A stretch of 16,219 bases of DNA from contig CAYUIQ010000205.1 in assembly GCA_964444795.1 (NCBI GenBank), positions 1 to 16,219 on the forward strand, given 5' to 3'. The position numbers and the translations under genes were made by a program. This document shows positions 14,901 through 16,219 of the stretch, piece by piece (positions within the stretch are counted from its first letter, which is position 1; every line of letters begins with the position of its first letter). This DNA is from JABMRP01 sp964444795. GTDB lineage: Bacteria > Planctomycetota > Planctomycetia > Pirellulales > Thermoguttaceae. A model generated the notes under the pieces. It was not told where the DNA came from. It did no database searches and was given only the letters and a program-made list of their open reading frames with translations.

Positions 14901-16219
14901 ACGCGGCCGAATCGTCGTCGAGGATCCGCTCCCAGGCGGCCCGGACGTTGCCGTCCAGTGTGTCGATCCGGGCGAAGAACTCGCCGGCCCGGGGATAACG
15001 CTTGCCGAACGTCTTGCGCTGGTCTTCCACCGCCAGCCGCAGCGAACGGACCCGGCCCGAGGAAGCAAGCATTTCCTGTACGGCCGCCAACTGATAGTAC
15101 TTCGCGCGTAACGCGACGGGGTCGAGCTCATCGCCGATCGTGCCGCGGAACCGTTCGATCCATGCGTCGATGCGCGACTTCACGGGGGCGATCGCCCGGG
15201 CGGTCACGCCCTGGTCGGCGGTCAACTCGTCCTCCAGCTTGGTTAGCCGCCGCTCGATCGCCGCCCGGTATCTCGGTTCGATGAACGGGGCGCTGTGGCC
15301 GGGGACCCAATCGCCCATCGTCTTCTTCTCTTGGGGCGAGCGGCTCCAGAGAAAGTCTTCACCCTCCCAGCGAAGTTGCGCCCGGGCGATCGGATCGGTG
15401 GACTCCGCGCGGAGTTGCGTGACGAGACTCTGGCGACGGTTCATGCGGGCACTGCCCGAGCCGGCGCCCGGTTTGGCGGCCACCGGTTGGGGAGAGAAGC
15501 GGAAGCGGCATCGGCCGGCGTCGTCCGCTTTGAGTTCGAGGAGAAACTGATACTCGCCGGCGACGGCCGTGAGTTCGCTTCCGATGCGGGACGTCGTGAC
15601 CGGCCGAAGCGAGTTGACCCGCTTTCCCGAGGGGAGCCATCGCAACGAGCCGGCGTCGGTGGCCGCGTCGAGGTACAATTCGCTACGAGCAAACTCGCGG
15701 TGGAAAGTCACCGGCCGGCAGAGGAAGACGACGTCGCCCTTCTCCACGCCCGGCAAGCGAGCCAGATCATGCACTTGCCCGTCGACCAGATCTCCGCGTT
15801 CGACCCAGCCGATCTCCTTGCCGTCCTTGCCCGGGTAGCGCGCGGCCAGATCGATCTGCTTCAACCGGGCGATATTCTTGGCCTCCTTGCTCTTGGGCGA
15901 AAAGGGTCCCAGCACGTACCACGCCCCGAAGTCGGCCCCGCAGGCCAACGTGGCCAGCCGGTCTTGCAGTGTTTCCCACTCGTAGATCGCCTCGCGGCTG
16001 GCGATGAGCGTCTGCTGCCAGGTCTCTTTCTTCACCAGCTCGGGCTTCTTGGGTGCGTCGCGGACGGCCTTGCGAAAAGCGAGTTGCTCGGCCGAGGGCA
16101 CCACAATGTCGGTCTCTTCGCCGAGTACTTCCAACTCGATGTAGGCCGAACTGCTGCTGGGAATCTTGGTCCGGGCCGGTTGGCCGGCCTTGGTGGGATA
16201 GGTACGCCAGATGCTCAGT
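11929..16219 (-). CDS. Giant exported protein: HZS-alpha-like propeller, two c-haem motifs and FGE/SUMF1-like domain (5' partial)
   Basis: More than 1,400 aa; the frame stays open to the right edge (codons before the TTG at 16134 read PSSSSAYIELEV), so the true start and any signal peptide lie outside. In protein order: a beta-rich N-terminal part with GAWYVLGPF (near 15910); a charged helical stretch (about 15450-14900); a propeller resembling the hydrazine synthase alpha middle domain (about 14850-13500; NLHVMDADGTNERRVTF, LFRMNPDGSNQ, YWPRPIPGHP); CVGCH at 13474-13488 and again at 13321-13335 in VLDRRCVGCHN; a linker; and a formylglycine-generating-enzyme-like domain (about 12745-11960; FVMGDPDGPADE, NVAEWC, VVRGGSW, VGFRV). 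Covalent haem attachment implies a periplasmic location and electron transfer. The FGE catalytic cysteines are absent, so this domain probably has a structural or binding role. It is not a genuine hydrazine synthase by context. The reaction is unknown. Confidence 0.82.
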   Translation of the reverse strand, partial: LSIWRTYPTKAGQPARTKIPSSSSAYIELEVLGEETDIVVPSAEQLAFRKAVRDAPKKPELVKKETWQQTLIASREAIYEWETLQDRLATLACGADFGAWYVLGPFSPKSKEAKNIARLKQIDLAARYPGKDGKEIGWVERGDLVDGQVHDLARLPGVEKGDVVFLCRPVTFHREFARSELYLDAATDAGSLRWLPSGKRVNSLRPVTTSRIGSELTAVAGEYQFLLELKADDAGRCRFRFSPQPVAAKPGAGSGSARMNRRQSLVTQLRAESTDPIARAQLRWEGEDFLWSRSPQEKKTMGDWVPGHSAPFIEPRYRAAIERRLTKLEDELTADQGVTARAIAPVKSRIDAWIERFRGTIGDELDPVALRAKYYQLAAVQEMLASSGRVRSLRLAVEDQRKTFGKRYPRAGEFFARIDTLDGNVRAAWERILDDDSAALGTLVQTKGELDRASPEILLANPVLAFEKLLMVKGNTGFSSNWGGPNSLGSEMVILSPVRPDGQFTTIHQGTVSDMDLHWDARRILFSDRSAVWEIGVDGTGLRRVTAEDSPVTHYDACYLPSGKIVCVSNACEQAVPCTGGPNVGNLHVMDADGTNERRVTFDQDHDWNPVVMHDGRVLYTRWEYTDAPHYFSRLLFRMNPDGSNQKEYYGSNSYWPNATYWPRPIPGHPTMISCVVSGHHGVSRVGEMLLLDPAKGRHEANGAVQKIPGYGKKVEPTMMDRLVVDVWPRFAAPYPLAESGTNLGGGKYFLACVQNDAGAKWDVCLVDVFDNITPIATGGYMSPIPLVARPVPPVIPSNLDLRRRDATIYVADVYQGPGLKGFPRGTVKQLRIGSHHYRYAGNGDTRASSLEGGWDVKKILGTVPVEEDGSALFTVPANTPIFVQPLDAQGKSQQVMRSWFSAMPGEFLSCVGCHEKQNAVPPSKYTTAAMGRRPSKIAPWHGPARGFSFDREVQPVLDRRCVGCHNDQPYRAGDAEIATIDLRAKRLHGEKLTAPDPTAPKNRFSDKDYSPAYLALQQYVRRPGYESDYHMPKPAEYEADTSMLVQLLKKGHYNVQLTDGEWRQLYTWIDYNIPYPANWRESHRPPGEDQVVRRAEYKKLYAGIDDRDEEPLPLPPIARFEPPRPVKPERIERLVVDNWPLSAEQAAKLQQQAGAVEKELDLGDGVTMKCVLVPAGQFVMGDPDGPADERPQSIVEIKRPFYMGTFEVSNAQYAQFDAQHDSGVINERWKDRSRRGTPINQPEAPVVRISWQQAMAFCDWLSAKTGRRCTLPSEAQWEWACRAGTATRFSVGPYTAGDSPFANIADATAAQWNHGRAEPDYNDGVMFTGEGGHFAPNTWGLCDMHGNVAEWCASAYKAYPYDAADGRENPLAPGAKVVRGGSWNDTLRFTTSASRWRYQSYKPVYNVGFRVIFPPEAAEVVAAAEREE

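Noticed and set aside
16132..16134. TTG at 16134 as start of the giant gene
   Set aside because: The same frame continues without a stop to the window edge with protein-like sequence, so the TTG is internal.

Overview
The window is high-GC, almost fully coding DNA that looks like the chromosome of a planctomycete, most likely of the Pirellulales type. This is inferred from gene content: a very large protein joining a hydrazine-synthase-alpha-like propeller, two CxxCH haem motifs and a formylglycine-generating-enzyme-like domain; a secreted dipeptidyl-peptidase-IV-like enzyme; an atypical Nramp-related carrier; an aconitase X pair; and several long palindromic repeats at gene ends. No rRNA, tRNA, CRISPR array, transposase or phage gene is visible.

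Layout. Positions 74-6489 (+) hold a tightly packed run of four genes: secreted S9B dipeptidyl peptidase, secreted glycoside-hydrolase-like protein with an inserted beta-sandwich, Nramp-related membrane transporter, and secreted GH43 arabinanase. The spacing is 79 bp, then 50 bp, then a 4-bp ATGA overlap, so one operon for breakdown and uptake at the cell surface is plausible. A 348-bp gap follows, then a stand-alone cheV (6838-7845, +). cheV converges on a cytoplasmic S9C peptidase (7998-10049, -), with a 147-bp nested inverted repeat between them. A 135-bp divergent spacer leads to the two-subunit aconitase X (10185-11875, +; ATGA overlap). That pair converges on the giant haem/FGE-like gene (11929 to beyond the right edge, -).

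The most distinctive feature is a set of three unrelated palindromic elements. One (5391-5494) lies inside the 5' coding region of the GH43 gene. One (7842-7988) contains the cheV stop codon. One (11872-11932) supplies the TAG stops of both genes that converge on it. I see no defence system or complete new biosynthetic cluster. The points most worth following up are the repeats, the domain insertion in the glycoside-hydrolase-like protein, the Nramp relative without its metal motif, and the haem/FGE fusion whose FGE-like domain has lost its catalytic cysteines.
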